NCBI GenBank assembly: GCA_026936335.1
Contig: JAPMXV010000050.1
Coordinates: forward strand, 62,001 to 126,000
From: Mantamonas sphyraenae
Taxonomy: Eukaryota > CRuMs > Mantamonadidae
DNA: 64,000 nucleotides
Direction: 5' to 3'
Within the stretch, counting starts at the first letter, position 1. Every line of letters begins with the position of its first letter. Positions 11,901-22,806 of the stretch are shown piece by piece. Position numbers and translations under genes: made by a program. The notes below the pieces were generated by a model. The model was not told the origin of the DNA, did no database searches, and saw only the letters and a program-made list of their open reading frames with translations.

Positions 11901-11963
11901 GCCCAGTACGCCAACGCCGTCAACATGTTTAGCAACGACGTGAGCGACGCAGATGCAGAGGCA

Positions 11964-12003
<40 letters not shown>

Positions 12004-15000
12004 GTGTGGTTCGCCGCCGCCGACGCCGCCGTCGCACGACGCGCAAGTCGCGACGCCTGTTTGCGATTGCCAACCAGCGCCTGAACAAGATCCGCAACAC
12101 GCGTGCGCGCAACAACGCACGCAACTACTGCTACGCGCGCTTCCGCCGCAACGCCTCGCGCCTCGCACGCTGTGCGTCGCAGCGCCTGGCTCAGTGGAAC
12201 GGACGCAACAGGCGCACGCGCTACCTGCGTTTGGCCAACAACATGTTTGGCAAGATCCGCAACGCAGCAGCACGCAACCGTGCTCGCCGCGGCTGCAAGC
12301 GCCTTGTGCGCAAGCCGGCCAAGTACTACCTGTGCGCCAGCCGCGCCGCAGCCGCCGCCTTCAAGGTCGGCGCCAAGCAGAGCGGCCGCCAGCTCACCTG
12401 CCGATCGACGGGTGACCCGCACTACCGCTCCATGTACGGCCGTGGCTTCAACATCTACGGCAAGCAGGGCGCCATGACGCTGTACCAGTACCGCAACATC
12501 AAGGTGGTCACGTACGTCAAGTACGGCGCCCACTGGGGCAACCGTGGCCTCAACTCGCAGGTGTGGGTGTACAAGAACGGCCGCCGCGTGGCCCGCTACA
12601 ACGACCTGTGCCGCTTCAGTGGCAAGTCGGCGTACCGTCTGCGCCACAACAAGGCCAACTACTGGCTGCAGGCCAACGACGGACAGCGCATCCGCCTGAA
12701 CATGTCGTGCCATCGCGTGAGCAACCGTGGCAAGCGCCAGTTCTCGCGCGCCTACTACAACGTGTATGTGTATGCACGCGAGCTCGCCTCGCACCAAGCC
12801 AGTGGCATCTGCGTCAGCGGCCGCGGCAACCAGGTCAACTCCAACGTGTGGACCAACCGTGCCAACGCCCTGCTCAACAAGATGCCCGCCGCCAGCAAAC
12901 GCCGCGCACAGGCCGTCTGCCGCAAGCAGCGCACAAAGGTGCGCTACTACAACTGCGTCTACGACGTCGCCGCCGGCTTTGCCAAGCAGGCTGCCAAGCA
13001 CATCGCCGCTCGACGTGCTCGCCGCGCCAAGTACCTGCGCATGGCCGCCGCTCAGTTCCGCGCCATCACCAACGCCGCCAAGCGCCGACAGGCTACCACG
13101 TACTGCCGCGGCCGCTACGGCAAGAACGCACAACGCCTCTACCTGTGTGCTCGCCGCCGCCGTGTCGCCTTTAACGGCACATTCAAGGTCGGCGCCAAGG
13201 TTGGCGGCCGCCAGCTCACCTGCCGCTCGACGGGCGACCCGCACTACCGCAGCTTCTACGGCCGCGGCTTCAACGTCTACGGCAAACAGGGCGCACTCAC
13301 ACTGTACAAGTACCGCAACGTCAAGCTGGTCACGTACGTCAAGTACGGCGCAAGCTGGGGTAACCGCGGTCTGAACTCGCAGATCTGGCTGTACAAGAAC
13401 AACCGCCGTGTCGGTCTGTACAACGACCTGTGCCAGTTCCGCGGCAACAAGAAGTACCGCATGCACCGCAACCGCGCCAACTTCTGGATCCAGGCCAACG
13501 ACGGCCAGAAGATCCGCGTCAACTTTACGTGCCACCGCGTGGGCAACCGTGGCAAGCGCCACTTTTCGCGCGCTTACTACAACGTGTACGTGTACGCACG
13601 CGAGGTCGCCTCGCACATGGCCAGCGGCCTGTGTGTCAGTGGCCGCGGCAACCAGGTCAACGCAAGCGTGTGGTCCACCCGCGCCAACGCCCTGCTCAAG
13701 AAGATGCCGGGCAACCTGCGCAACCAGGCACGCCGCATCTGCCGCAAGCAGAGCACAAAGGTGCGCTACTACAACTGCGTCTACGACGTCGCCGCCGGCT
13801 TTGGCAAGCGCGCGCGCAAGCACATCGCTGCTCGCCGTGCGCGCAACAGCCGCTACTTTGCAAAGGGCAACGCCGCCTTGCGCAAGATCAGCAACGCTGC
13901 ACAGCGCCGCTCCAGCAAGAACTACTGTGTGCGCCGTTACCGCAAGCACGCAGTGCGCTTTTACCGCTGCGCTCGCAGCCAGCTGTCCAAGTGGAAGCGC
14001 ATCCAGAACACGATCAACCGCCCCGTGCGTGGCCTTGGCGCAAAGACGAACGGCCGCCAGCTCAACTGCCGATCGACGGGTGACCCGCACTACCGCAGCT
14101 TCTACGGCCGCGGTTTTGACATCTACGGCAAGCAGGGTGCCATGACTCTGTTCAAGCACCGCAACGTCAAGGTGGTCACGTACGTCAAGTACGGCGCCCA
14201 CTGGAGAAACCGTGGCCTCAACTCGCAGGTGTGGGTGTACAAGAACAACCGCCGCGTCGGCGTGTACAACGACCTGTGCCAGTTCCGCGGCAACAAGAAG
14301 TACCGCATGCACCGCAACCGCGCCAACTTCTGGATGACGGCCAACGACGGCCAGCGCATCCGTGTGCACTTTACGTGCCACCGCGTGAGCAACAAGGGCA
14401 AGCGCCACTTTTCGCGCGCTTACTACAACGTGTACGTGTATGCACGCGAGCTGGCGACGCACCAGTCGTCGGGTCTGTGTGTGAGCGGCCGCGGCAACCG
14501 TGCCAACAGCCGCGTGTGGGTCAACCGCGCCAACGCCGTCCTGCGCAAGCTCAACGCTGGCCAGAAGGCGCACGCACGTCGCATCTGCAGCAAGCAGCGC
14601 ACCAAGGTGCGCTACTACAACTGCATCTTTGACACTGCCGCTGGGTTTGGCAAACAGGCCCGCAAGCACATCAACGCTCGTCGTGCACGTCGCACCAAGT
14701 ACCTGCGCCTGGCGAACCAGACCTTTGCCAAGATCCACGGCGCCTCTCGCCGCCGCAACAGCCGCCGCCATTGCACACGCCGCTATCACGCACACGCTGT
14801 GCGTCTGTACAACTGTGCACGTGGCCAGTACGCACAGTACAAGCGCTCCAAGAACATGGCCCGCCTGTACAACCGTGCCAAGAAGGCCTTCCGCAGCATC
14901 GGCAACGGAGCACGTCGCGCAAACGCCAAGGCCTTCTGCAGCGCCAAGAAGCGCAGCGCCTCGGCTTACTACGCCTGCGCCGTCGCACGCCTGGCTTCGT

Positions 15001-18000
15001 ACCGCCTGAAGCGCCGCCTGGGTGGCAAGTCCAGCGGCCGCCAGCTCACCTGCCGATCGACGGGCGACCCGCACTACCGCAGCTTCTACGGCCGTGGCTA
15101 CAACATCTACGGCAAGCAGGGCGCCATGACTCTGTTCAAGCACCGCAACGTCAAGGTGGTCACGTACGTCAAGTACGGCGCCCACTGGAGCAACCGCGGC
15201 CTCAACTCGCAGGTGTGGGTGTACAAGAACAACCGCCGCGTCGGTGTGTACAACGACCTGTGCCAGTTCCGCGGCAACAAGAAGTACCGCATGCACCGCA
15301 ACCGCGCCAACTTCTGGATGACGGCCAACGACGGCCAGCGCATCCGTGTGTACTTTACGTGCCACCGCGTGGGCAACAAGGGCCAGTCGCGCTTCTCGCG
15401 CGCTTACTACAACGTGTACGTGTATGCACGCGAGCTGGCGACGCACCAGTCGTCGGGTCTGTGTGTGAGCGGCCGCGGCAACCAGGTCAACTCGCGCGCG
15501 TGGGTCAACCGCGCCAACGCGATCCTGCGCAAGATGAGCAAGGCTCAGCAGAAGCGTGCTCGTCACATCTGCCGCAAGCAGCGCACCAAGGTGCGCTACT
15601 ACAACTGCGTGTACGACGTGGCTGCCGGCTTTGCCAAGCAGGCCGTGAACCACATCACACGCCGTCGCCTGCGGGACATCAAGCACCGCCGCCAGGCTGA
15701 GAGGTATCTGAACCGCATCAAGAACGGCGGGCGCCGCAACCGCGCACGCCGCCATTGCCGCAAGCGCTACGGCAAGCACGCGCAGAGGTACATGCTGTGT
15801 GCACGCAACCAGTTCAACAGCTGGAACCGTGCCTACCAGCGTGCTCGCTACTACAAGCTCGCCAAGAAGGCCTTCCGCAGCATCGGCCACAGTGCACGCC
15901 GCGGAAACGCACTTGCTTTCTGCAGCAACAAGAAGAGCAGCGCAATCAAGTACTACCGCTGCGCTGTCGCGCGCCTGGCTTCGTACCGCCTGAAGCGCCG
16001 CCTGGGTGGCAAGTCCAGCGGCCGCCAGCTCACCTGCCGATCGACGGGTGACCCGCATTACCGCAGCTTCTACGGCCGCGGCTACAACATCTACGGCAAG
16101 CAGGGTGCCATGACTCTGTTCAAGCACCGCAACGTCAAGGTGGTCACGTACGTCAAGTACGGCGCCCACTGGAGCAACCGCGGCCTCAACTCGCAGGTGT
16201 GGGTGTACAAGAACAACCGCCGCGTCGGTGTGTACAACGACCTGTGCCAGTTCCGCGGCAACAAGAAGTACCGCATGCACCGCAACCGCGCCAACTTCTG
16301 GATGACGGCCAACGACGGCCAGCGCATCCGTGTGTACTTTACGTGCCACCGCGTGAGCAACAAGGGCCAGTCGCGCTTCTCGCGCGCTTACTACAACGTG
16401 TACGTGTACGCACGCGAGCTGGCGACGCACCAGTCTTCGGGTCTGTGTGTGAGCGGCCGCGGCAACCAGGTCAACTCGCGCGCGTGGGTCAACCGCGCCA
16501 ACGCGATCCTGCGCAAGATGAGCAAGGCTCAGCAGAAGCGTGCTCGTCACATCTGCCGCAAGCAGCGCACCAAGGTGCGCTACTACAACTGCGTGTACGA
16601 CGTGGCTGCCGGCTTTGCCAAGCAGGCCGTGAACCACATCACACGCCGTCGCCTGCGGGACATCAAGCACCGCCGCCAGGCTGAGAGGTATCTGAACCGC
16701 ATCAAGAACGGCGGACGCCGCAACCGCGCACGCCGCCACTGCCGCAAGCGCTACGGCAAGCACGCGCAGAGGTACATGCTGTGTGCACGCAACCAGTTCA
16801 ACAGCTGGAACCGTGCCTACCAGCGTGCTCTGCAGCTGCGCCGTGCGAACAACCTCTTCAACCGCATCCGCGGCTCGCGTCGCGCACATGCCCGCCTCTA
16901 CTGCAGCAACAAGCGCCGCAACACTGCCGCGTACTACCGCTGCGCACTGGCTCGCTACAACGCGTACCGCCTGAAGCGCCGCCTGGGTGGCAAGTCCAGC
17001 GGCCGCCAGCTCACCTGCCGATCGACGGGCGACCCGCACTACCGCAGCTTCTACGGCCGTGGCTACAACATCTACGGCAAGCAGGGCGCCATGACTCTGT
17101 TCAAGCACCGCAACGTCAAGGTGGTCACGTACGTCAAGTACGGCGCCCACTGGAGCAACCGCGGCCTCAACTCGCAGGTGTGGGTGTACAAGAACAACCG
17201 CCGCGTCGGTGTGTACAACGACCTGTGCCAGTTCCGCGGCAACAAGAAGTACCGCATGCACCGCAACCGCGCCAACTTCTGGATGACGGCCAACGACGGC
17301 CAGCGCATCCGTGTGTACTTTACGTGCCACCGCGTGGGCAACAAGGGCCAGTCGCGCTTCTCGCGCGCTTACTACAACGTGTACGTGTATGCACGCGAGC
17401 TGGCGACGCACCAGTCTTCGGGTCTGTGTGTGAGCGGCCGCGGCAACCAGGTCAACTCGCGCGCGTGGGTCAACCGCGCCAACGCGATCCTGCGCAAGAT
17501 GAGCAAGGCTCAGCAGAAGCGTGCTCGTCACATCTGCCGCAAGCAGCGCACCAAGGTGCGCTACTACAACTGCGTGTACGACGTGGCTGCCGGCTTTGCC
17601 AAGCAGGCCGCCAACCACATCACGCGCCGCCACTACCGCAACAAGCGCTACATGAAGCAGGCTCAGGGCTACCTGAGGCGCATCAAGAACAGCCGCCGAC
17701 GACGCAACGCCAGCCGCTACTGCCGCAAGCGCTACGGCAAGCACGCCTTGCGCTTCCGCAACTGCTGCCGCAACCAGTTCAACAGCTGGCACCGCGCCTA
17801 CACACGTGCTCGCTACTACAAGCTCGCCAACAAGGCGTTCAACCACATCCGCAACGGCTCGCGCCGCAAGAACGCCAAGGAGGTGTGCTCCACCAAGAAG
17901 CGCAACCCGCTGCGCTACTACCGCTGCGCAGCCGCTCGTCTGGCCGCCTACCGCCTCGCACGCCGCCTGGGCAAGAAGCAGAACGGCCGTCAGTTGAGCT

Positions 18001-21000
18001 GCCATGCCACAGGTGACCCGCACTACCGCAGCTTCTTTGGACGTCGCTTTGACATCTACAGCCGCGTCGGCAACTTCAACCTGTTCTCCTACAAGGACCT
18101 GAAGCTCGTTGCCTACGTCAAGTACGGCGCCTACTGGGCAAACCGTGGCCTCAACTCGCAGATCTGGCTCTACAAGGGAGGCCGCCGCATCGCGCGCTAC
18201 AACGACTTGTGCCAGTACAGCGGCCCCAGCGCCTACCGCATGCGCGGCAACCGCGCCAACTTCTGGGTTACCGCAAAGAACGGCCAGCGTGTGCGCATCT
18301 ATCTCACGTGCCATCGCGTCGGCAACCGTGGCCAGGCCCGCTACACGCGCGGCTACTACAACGCCTATGTGTACGCTCGCGAGATGGCCGCCCACACCGC
18401 CGGTGGCATCTGCGTCAGCAGCCGTGGCAACCGTGCCAACAGCCGCGTTTGGATCAACCGCGCAAACGCAGTCCTTCGCAAGCTCAACGCCGCGCAGAAG
18501 AAGCGTGCTCGCGCTGTCTGCCGCAAGCAGCGCACAAAGGCGCAGTTCTACGACTGCGTCTTTGACGTCGCCGCAGGCTTTGCCAAGCAGGCCGTCAACC
18601 ACGTCGCTCGCCGACGTGCACGCCGTGCCAAGTATCTTGGCCTCGCACGCAAGCAGTTCAACGCAATCCGTAGCCGCTCCAACCGCAGCCGCGCACGCAA
18701 GATCTGTCTCAAGCGCTACGGCAAGAAGCACGCCCAGCGCTACTACACCTGCGCCGCAGGCCAGCGCACACACTACGCACGCATGGCTCGTTACTACAGC
18801 CTCGCCGCAAAGAACCTGCGCTCCATCCGCAACAAGCGCCGCCGCGCCATTGCATACAAGTTCTGCGCCCAGGCAAAGGCCAACGCCTTCAAGTACTACC
18901 GTTGCGCTGTCAACCGCTTTGTCGCCTCCAAGCTTGCTCGCTCCCTGGGCAAGAGGCAGAGCGGCCGCCAGCTCACCTGCCGCGCCACGGGCGACCCGCA
19001 TTACCGCAGCTTCTACGGCCGCGGTTTGACATCTACGGCAAGCAGGGTGCCATGACTCTGTTCAAGCACCGCAACATCAAGCTGGTCACCTACGTCAAGT
19101 ACGGTGCCCACTGGGCCAACCGCGGCCTCAACTCCCAGGTCTGGCTGTACAAGAACAACCGCCGTGTCGGTCTGTACAACGACCTGTGCCAGTTCCGCGG
19201 CAACAAGAAGTACCGCATGCACCGCAACCGCGCCAACTTCTGGATCCAGGCCAACGATGGCCAGCGCATCCGTGTGTACTTTACGTGCCATCGCGTGAGC
19301 AACCGTGGCAAGCGCCACTTTTCGCGCGCTTACTACAACGTGTACGTGTACGCACGCGAGATGGCGACGCACCAGTCGTCCGGTATCTGCGTCAGCGGCC
19401 GCGGCAACCAGGTCAACTCGCGCGCGTGGGTCAACCGCGCCAACGCGATCCTGCGCAAGATGACACGTGAGCACCGCGCACGCGCCACCCGCACTTGCCG
19501 CAAGCAGCGCACCAAGATGCGCTACTACAACTGCATCTACGACGCCGCCAAGGGTTTCACAAACGAGGCCGCCAAGCACATCGCCGCACGTCGCGCACGC
19601 CGCCTGCGCCGCCTGCGCAAGGCCGCAAACTACCTGCGCGCCATCAAGCACAAGCGCACGCGCGTCCGCGCTCAGCGCTATTGCCGCAAGCGTTACGGCA
19701 AGCACGCCGAGCGCTACATGCTTTGCGCCAAGCGCAAGCTCGCCGCATACCGCCGTGACCTGCGCGCCAAGGCCCTGGCCCGACGCCGCAAGTTCCAGCG
19801 CTCTGCCGCCGGCTACAAGAAGTACCTGCGTGCTCAGCTCGCCAAGTGCCACCGCGAACAGCGCAAGCTCGCCGCCAAGCGCGCACGCATGGGCCCGCGC
19901 AAGTACTTTGTTCGCAACCGTCGCATCAGCCGCCGTTGCGCTCGCCTCCGCCACAACCTGCGTCGCGTCACCCTCTGTCTCGCGCACAGCCACATGGCCA
20001 AGAAGCAGCGCCTCGTCAACCGCAAGCGTGCTCTCGCCGCCAAGCTGCGTGCCATCCACGCACGCCTCGCCCGCCACAAGGGCAACGCCAAGCTTGTCCG
20101 CCGCCTCAATGCCCAACGCAAGCGCGTGGCACGCAGCCTGCGCTCCCTGGCACGCTCCATCAAGTGCTCTCTGCGCCGTGCCGTTCTGCGCAAGCAGTAC
20201 GCACGCAAGGCTTCCGCCTTGCATCGCCGCATCAAGCACGATGTCCGCTGGCTCAAGCGTCACCGTCGCCATCGTTCGCGCCGCGCAGTCGCTCGTCGCC
20301 TGCGCTCACGCCGCCGCTCTCTCGCCCTCCTCAAGCGCCGCCGCAAGGCTCACCTTGCACGCGCTTGCCGCAAGCTCAAGACCAAGCGCGCCGTCCCGCG
20401 ACGCCGCATCCAGGTCTGCTACGCCACGGGTGACCCGCACATGCGCACCTTTGATGGTGTCTCCTACGAGCAGCAACAGGTCGGCGAGTACACCCTCGCC
20501 GCCGATGCACAGCGTGGACTCGACGTCCAGGCTCGCTTCTGGAAGCGCAACATGGCCCAGCCCTACTCGCTTGTCGGCGCCTTTGCCCTCAAGTTTGGCA
20601 AGGTTCACGTCGCCACAACCAACAACGGCAAGGTGTACGTCAACAACCGCCTCCAGGGCGCCCTCTCTCGCTCCCCGCGCCGCACCGTGACCCGCCGCTA
20701 CGGCGACGTGGCCATCTCTGCAAAGGGCCAGCGCATCTACGTCTCTTGGTACTGCAACCGCAAGAACAAGAAGGCCTACTGCGCACGCGTCCTCCTGCAC
20801 CGCTGGGGCAAGCGCCAGAGCAAGACCAACGTCTTCAACCTCTACGTGTATGCCGACCGCGCCCACTTCAACCTCAACGGTCTGTGTGGCCACGCCAACG
20901 GCACACGCAAGGACGATCTCGTCGGCGGCAACGGCCACGTGTACCCCAACTGCGCCAAGAAGTGGTACCGCCGCTGCTACAACGACGACTTTGTCAACAC

Positions 21001-22407
21001 CTGGGCCACTGCGTCCAACACCTCCCTCTTTGCCCACAAGGTCCACTCGTGGAAGAAGTACAACTGGCAGCGCAAGATGCAGGCCGCTCCCCGGCCAAGA
21101 TCAAGTACCCCAGCGCCGCTTTCAAGAAGGCTGTCAAGCGCCGTTGCGCTCGCATCTTCAACCTCAACCTGCGTCTCGCCTGCCACGTCGACGCCATCGC
21201 CGGCTTCCGCCGCGCTGCCGCTCGCCGTGCCCTCGCACGTCTGCTCCGCATCAAGACAGCCGCAGGACGCGTCCACTGGCTCAAGACCTCGCGCTCTTTT
21301 GCACGTGCACGCAAGCCAAAGAGCTGCACCAAGGCCACCAAGGCCATGCGCAGCGTCATTGCCGCCGCGCGCCACTGGATCCGCCGCCTCAGCTTCAAGA
21401 AGCTCATCAAGGCTTACACTCGCAAGCTGTCCGCGTATGTCCGTGCCACCGCGCGCGCCCAGGCCAAGTGCACCATTGTCTTGCGTCGCCTCGCCGCCGC
21501 TCGCAACGCCTTCAAGTTCCTCGCCGCGCGCTGGAAGTCCGTGTATGCCTCCAACGACCACAAGGCCATGCGCAAGTGGATCAACCACTCGCGCACGACC
21601 ATTCGCCACTGGCGCATTCAGTGGTCCTACAAGAGGTCCTTCCTTGCCCAGGTCACCCGCTGGGCCAAGCAGTTTGCTTGGTGGAACAAGAACTCCCGCT
21701 GGGTGCGCTACAAGCCCTACCGCCCCGTCCAGATCTGCGCACGCCACAAGTTTATCCGCTCCAAGCTGGCTGCCACCTACGCCTCCATGAAGACCGTCCT
21801 GCAGGGCCCGCACAGCAAGCGCGTCAAGTGTGGCACCACCCGCAAGTACGCTCGCTTCCTCTTCCGCGCCTCCTACTACCTGTGGAACCAGCTCAACAAG
21901 CAGGCCAGCTCCATGGACTGCACACGCTGCTTCACCAAGCGCACAAAGTGGAACCAGAAGGGCGGCAAGCTGCTCAAGGATGACGACGCCGACCAGGACG
22001 TCGCCGACGCAGACTCCAACGCAAACGCTGATCTCAACAGCGCCGCCGAGGTTGCTGCTCGTAAGCGTTTGGCCAAGTCGTGCGACCACCACCTGTGGCG
22101 CCCCACGCTGCACTGCCGCAAGCGCATGTACCTCAGCGTCGCCACCGCGTGCTCGCGCGTCCTCTTCCAGCGCCGCTACGTCCAGTACGTCTACCGCCGC
22201 GCCTCCATCTTTGTCAAGCGCAACTACCGTGCGCTTGTCAAGCGCAACGGCAAGTATGTGGCCAACGAGCTCAGGAAGGCCGTCCACCGCCTCAAGTATC
22301 TGCGCGTCAGCTTCCGCAGCCTCAGCGTCACCATGCGCTGCGGCCGCTGCGGCAAGCACTACGCCAAGGCACAGAAGCGTGCCATCAAGAAGGCAGGCGG
22401 CAACTGA
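8951..22407 (+). CDS. Giant secreted arginine-rich protein with acidic pro-region and nine VWD-like domains (two frame disruptions)
   Basis: Exons 8951-8995, 9359-9620 and 9742-22407; about 4,324 residues if two 1-base losses are allowed for. The signal peptide (ARLLVILLCACLAMA) is split by intron 1. Residues 25-200 are strongly acidic. Residues 200-880 are extremely Arg/Lys-rich, with runs of 14 and 8 arginines at 11964-12035. Nine VWD-type domains follow, each starting at GDPH (residues about 993, 1267, 1549, 1877, 2205, 2532, 2860, 3186, 3666); the last is the most canonical (GDPHMRTFDG, GLCGHANG). Short helical Cys modules alternate with them. The C-terminal 450 residues are basic with Cys pairs. 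VWD domains are known in mucins and other extracellular polymers. A secreted or granule-stored structural polycation is my inference. Frame losses lie at 19025-19027 and 21089-21092. Intron 2 could instead end at about 9694 in the same frame. Confidence 0.8.
10050..12060 (+). repeat. Arg/Lys-rich low-complexity block inside the VWD protein
   Basis: About 670 codons dominated by CGC, CGT and AAG, with Ala and Leu as the main other residues and no long acidic stretch until about 11790. Alternating basic and hydrophobic residues suggest long basic helices. The block ends with a small acidic island (residues near DADSDDDEQDA) before the poly-Arg runs. Confidence 0.8.
12380..21060 (+). repeat. Array of nine VWD-like domain repeats
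   Basis: GDPH codons fall at 12411, 13233, 14079, 15063, 16047, 17028, 18012, 18990 and 20429, spacings of 822, 846, 984, 984, 981, 984, 978 and 1439. Copies 4, 5 and 6 are nearly identical at the DNA level, which points to recent duplication or gene conversion. Each of the first eight contains the motifs GDPHYRS, VTYVKYGA, NRGLNSQ, YNDLC, TCHRV, YNVYVYARE and G(I/L)CVSGRGN with small variations. The ninth is divergent and close to ordinary VWD domains. Confidence 0.85.
19025..19027 (+). other. Apparent 1-base deletion (frame disruption) in VWD copy 8
   Basis: The equivalent site in copy 3 (14110-14130) reads GGTTTTGAC, whereas here it reads GGTTTGAC. Reading continues perfectly in the next frame, through the remaining VWD motifs. 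Confidence 0.8.
21089..21092 (+). other. Apparent 1-base deletion (frame disruption) downstream of VWD copy 9
   Basis: After QRKMQAA the open frame turns into a Pro/Ser/Arg-rich shadow. The basic coding pattern (AKIKYPSAAFKKAVK) continues in another frame from the run CCCC, consistent with loss of one C. Confidence 0.7.
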
Positions 22408-22806
22408 ATGTCACATGTCTAGTCGGATAAGGGGCAGGCACAGCGCCTGTCGCGAGGACCCCAGCCATCCGCGCACATGCCCACGTCACACACACACGCA
22501 CACACACACACACTTTCACACTCAACATGCAGCTGTCCACACATAGACGCGCACACTGCTCGCAACGTCGCTCTCGAGCGGGGTTTGGGGAAAGCCCGCC
22601 CGAGTCAAAAGCAAGCTTACAGCGACGCTGTGCGTGCTCCGCTACCGGGATGAAACCCCGAGGGCATGGCCGTCAAGCGAGCACGTGTGCTGTGTTGTGG
22701 ACGTTTTCAGCTGCGCAGCAAGAGTGTCGTGTGTGGAAGGTCTGGAGATGGGGAGTCATGGAGTGTCGGGAAGAATGGAAACCAACAGCATTGCTGGGAA
22801 ATCGCC
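22408..22806. other. Convergent intergenic region, 399 bases, with a CA microsatellite
   Basis: Lies between the stop codons of the VWD gene (+) and the PhoD gene (-). A (CA)n run occupies about 22486-22513. The rest should be 3' untranslated sequence of both genes. I see no tRNA, convincing small gene or clear AATAAA signal. Confidence 0.5.

Noticed and set aside
10050-12060. Histone H1, protamine or ribosomal protein identity for the basic block
   Set aside because: No recognisable globular domain of those families is seen, and the block follows a signal peptide and is followed by VWD domains, so a secreted protein fits better.
11349-19001. Antisense open frame of 2,550 codons opposite the VWD gene
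   Set aside because: It arises because CGC/CGT/AAG-rich codons rarely give stops on the reverse strand. Its translation is a low-complexity Ala/Val/His/Leu string that mirrors the sense repeats.
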